Made by a program: the position numbers and the translations under genes. A DNA stretch of 64,000 nt from Hemibagrus wyckioides (lineage: Eukaryota > Chordata > Actinopteri > Siluriformes > Bagridae), in assembly GCF_019097595.1 (NCBI RefSeq), contig NC_080714.1:23420759-23484758 (forward strand), in the 5' to 3' direction. Below are positions 61,715-64,000 of the stretch, piece after piece. Positions within the stretch are counted from its first letter, which is position 1; the number at the start of each line of letters is the position of its first letter. A model generated the notes under the pieces. The model had not been told where the DNA came from. It saw only the letters and a list, made by a program, of their open reading frames with translations, and searched no databases.

Positions 61715-61862
61715 TGTCTTGTGAAGCGGGTGTTGGATTACTGATCAGAGGGTTGTGAGTTCGAATCCCCTGACCAGGGCCCTTAACCCTCAGCCGCATA
61801 AAATGAGATAAATCGTAAGTCGCTCTAGATAACAGTGTCTGCCAAATGCCAGAAATGTGAAG
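61715..61862 (+). mobile_element. tRNA-headed SINE, internally deleted
   Basis: GATCAGAGGGTTGTGAGTTC and GAATCCCCTGACCAGGGCCC, then TTAACCCTCAGCCGCATAAA, AAGTCGCTCTAGATAACAGT, GTCTGCCAAATGCCAGAAAT. Compared with 52665 it lacks the middle segment with CTGCCCCTACTGGGCCCCTG, so a deletion of about 30 bases has joined the B-box region to the body. Confidence 0.78.
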
Positions 61863-63391
61863 GATTACACCCAAATTATAACCATTATTCCTAAACATGG
61901 AGTCGGATTCATTCCTAATAGGTTTTAGTTCTAGCTGTAAAACTTTGTTGCTTTTAAATAGGCTGCTTGAATACTTTTGGGACCGCTGCAGAACATCTGT
62001 AATGATCATGTATTACACAAGCAAGGTCATTTTGCTCATGTTACGCATTTATTTCTAGAAAGAAGCAGTCTGCCAGTGGAATAAGACAATGTCAAGCTTA
62101 CAATTGGAAAAATGTTCCAAAGTAGGTTTCATAATCTCATATCTGGTTTATTGTAATGTTATAATAGGAAATACTAGATGAATGTGGTCACTTGGTGAGA
62201 TTTTATTGTTGTAGAAGACTTCCTTTTATGTCTCTATAGCAAAGGAAAAGCACAAACCCCCCTAACCCCCCACAGGATATATAGAAATATTTTACTAAAA
62301 TGCCAATTGAAATGGGATATATTTTGCCTGGAGTGATTTCTCCGGGTCATTTTTATAGAGGTAAGGCATAATATTTCCACATGAGTAGCTGCACAGTCTG
62401 TAAAAATGACTCATTTGACGAATTCAAGTGGAACAAAACTCTTAAATACTTTGGTAATTATTACGTTACCCCACTTCCGTATGTAAATCTAATCCAGCCT
62501 GACTAGGGCTTGAGGTTAACCTCTTTGATTAACGGCGAGATCGCCGAAGATACGATCTTTGCTCTTGGGTCTGACTTTGGAGGAGTTAAAGCTGAAAATG
62601 AAGACCATCTATCTGTGAAGGTGGGTTATTATAGGACATATTTCAAACATTGAGAAGACCTCAGATGTTAATGGAAACCCTTCACACTCTAACATTCACT
62701 TGTTTTTCATTGACTGGTGCCATCATTCTGGTCATTCATCACCTCACTAAACACACTGATGAGTTCTCGAGGCACACGAGAGGGATTTATGGCATGTAAC
62801 TCTTCTTTATGATATGACATAACTATATCGCTACGATCTCCTTTGCGGCAGTAAAAGAACCAGCATGAGCCACAGTGCTGCAGTAAAGCCTGATTTTATC
62901 AGCACAGCCTGAGAGCTGCGATTAGTTTAGAACAGATGAGGCCGAACACTCACAGCCACATTACATTCTTGAGACTTGCAGTCCATCACGCCGCTTAAAA
63001 AGGGCACATTAAGCGAGCGGCTCGCTTTGTCGGTCGTCGTTTTTTTCCCTTCTCCCTTTCTTCTCCTGCACGGCTGTGTCGATTCTCCTCTTCTACACTG
63101 TTGCCACATTCCTAGCTAGGAATTCCTACGGCTTGTGATTCATTCCTACCTGCATTTGTTAATCTTATGAGCTAATTAATAATATTTTAGCGGGTTATGT
63201 ACAACAATAATGTACAGCGCAATGAGAATAAGGTGTCTGGTGTGATAAATTACACTCAATATAGTTTTTACTGTTTAATCAGTCTCAGTTATTCAAAGTA
63301 ATTGAACTGCATGATGGGAAGTAATGAGACATAGCGACGCAGTGATTTTTCTATGCTTCCCACATTATTTCTACTTCTTCCCTTGGCTACA

Positions 63392-64000
63392 CTACAGTTA
63401 AGTCCAAAATTACTGGCACCCTTTCTTTTAGGAAAAGCGCCCAGCTTTTTATTACGGAGGTGGTGTCTAACAGCTGACAGCAGTGCTACAACTGTGAAAC
63501 GTTGGTTCCTCTTTGCCTCCAAGGCCATCTGTATTATAAGACAAGGAAAACATGAGAAAACACGAAGCACCTTTTTAAATGCTAATTTAATTTATTGAAG
63601 AGAAAATGTCAGTAATTAAACCCGAAACCTAGTAACTTGTTTTGCCAACTTTAGCAGCAATAACCGCAACATGTTTGAGGACTGGAGCTTTCACATCACT
63701 ATGGAAGAATTCTGTCCCATCCTTCATTGAGGAATTACTTTAATTCAGCCATATTAGAGCACAAAGTATCTCCGTGTGATTCGGGATATAGACCATAACG
63801 TTAATTTTGTTTCCTTTGAGCTATTCAGTGATGGAGTTGCTCTTGTGCTAACCCGATTTCACTTGAGCTTCAGATCACGGACTGATGACTGGACATTCTC
63901 TTTGAGGATTTTATGGTAGTGAGAAGAATTCATGGTTTGATGAGCTTTGTTTTGAGAGCAAAGCTTAGGTGTTCCTCTTGGTTAACGGAGGTTTTTGTCT
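63392..64000. mobile_element. Probable DNA transposon, left end (runs off window)
   Basis: Begins CTACAGTTAAGTCCAAAATT followed by ACTGGCACCC, which looks like a Tc1/mariner terminal repeat of the GTCCAAAATTACTGGCACCC class. Further on there are AACTTGTTTTGCCAACTTTA, GCAGCAATAACCGCAACATG and TGGAAGAATTCTGTCCCATC, a wording typical of reverse-strand transposase regions in such elements. The right end is outside the window, so this is a moderate call. Confidence 0.5.

Larger units (their letters stand above)
56950..64000 (+). other. fibcd1: fibcd1 intron downstream of last visible exon (partial)
   Basis: Begins with GTAGGT, phase 1. No frame up to 64000 carries the expected continuation of the fibrinogen domain (N-N-C-A, W-W-Y-x-x-C-H, S-L-K-x-x-E-M-K). 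The stretch 56950-58244 shows nothing recognisable apart from an A run near 57200. It also holds a short interspersed repeat (58245-58345), local imperfect repeats (59020-59440), a TA run (59770-59840), a GT run (60481-60509), a SINE (61715-61862) and a probable DNA-transposon end (63392 on). 61863-63391 shows nothing I can name. Confidence 0.75.

Noticed and set aside
56950..64000. Search for the last fibcd1 exons (D-S-L-L-K-H-S-G onward)
   Set aside because: No frame in this stretch carries the expected cysteine and tryptophan motifs, so the exons are taken to lie beyond the window.

Overview
The window is vertebrate, almost certainly teleost, genomic DNA. It is AT-rich and dominated by introns, with long microsatellites, tRNA-headed fish SINEs and many internally deleted Tc1/mariner-type elements. 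The mix of repeats would fit a catfish-like ostariophysan, but that is an inference from repeat style, not a proof. There are no bacterial-type genes, operons or CRISPR arrays.

One gene is supported: the central part of fibcd1 (fibrinogen C domain containing 1), on the plus strand. It is a type II membrane receptor for acetylated ligands such as chitin. Five exons are visible at 7959-8438, 16990-17158, 17347-17480, 35240-35336 and 56770-56949. All have GT/AG boundaries and their phases fit together (0-0, 0-1, 1-0, 0-1, 1-1), giving about 353 codons against 461 residues in human FIBCD1. The short cytoplasmic N-terminus must lie upstream of base 1. The C-terminal part of the fibrinogen domain, with most of the calcium and ligand-binding residues, must lie beyond base 64000. 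The gene therefore spans more than 49 kb, with introns of about 8.6, 0.19, 17.8 and 21.4 kb.

Layout. 1-7958: upstream intron, starting with a 3 kb minisatellite of about 31-bp units (149-3207). 7959-8438: exon with the membrane anchor and coiled-coil start. 8439-16989: intron with a deleted Tc1-like element, SINEs and a 90-bp TA run. 16990-17480: two closely spaced exons. 17481-35239: intron with at least seven DNA-transposon remnants and a 253-bp near-perfect foldback sequence. 35240-35336: fibrinogen-domain exon. 35337-56769: intron with a tandem duplication around a 380-bp pyrimidine tract, a 16-bp-unit minisatellite with a 208-bp higher-order period, a nested inverted Tc1-like element and several SINEs. 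56770-56949: fibrinogen-domain exon. 56950-64000: start of the next intron.

Nearly all open reading frames outside the five exons are chance frames, frames across simple repeats, or dead transposase pieces. I found no convincing new multi-gene system. The most unusual items are structural: the higher-order minisatellites, the foldback sequence at 31291-31543, the nested palindromic element at 47452-48312, and a family of Tc1 deletion derivatives that all keep the transposase DNA-binding part and share one deletion junction.
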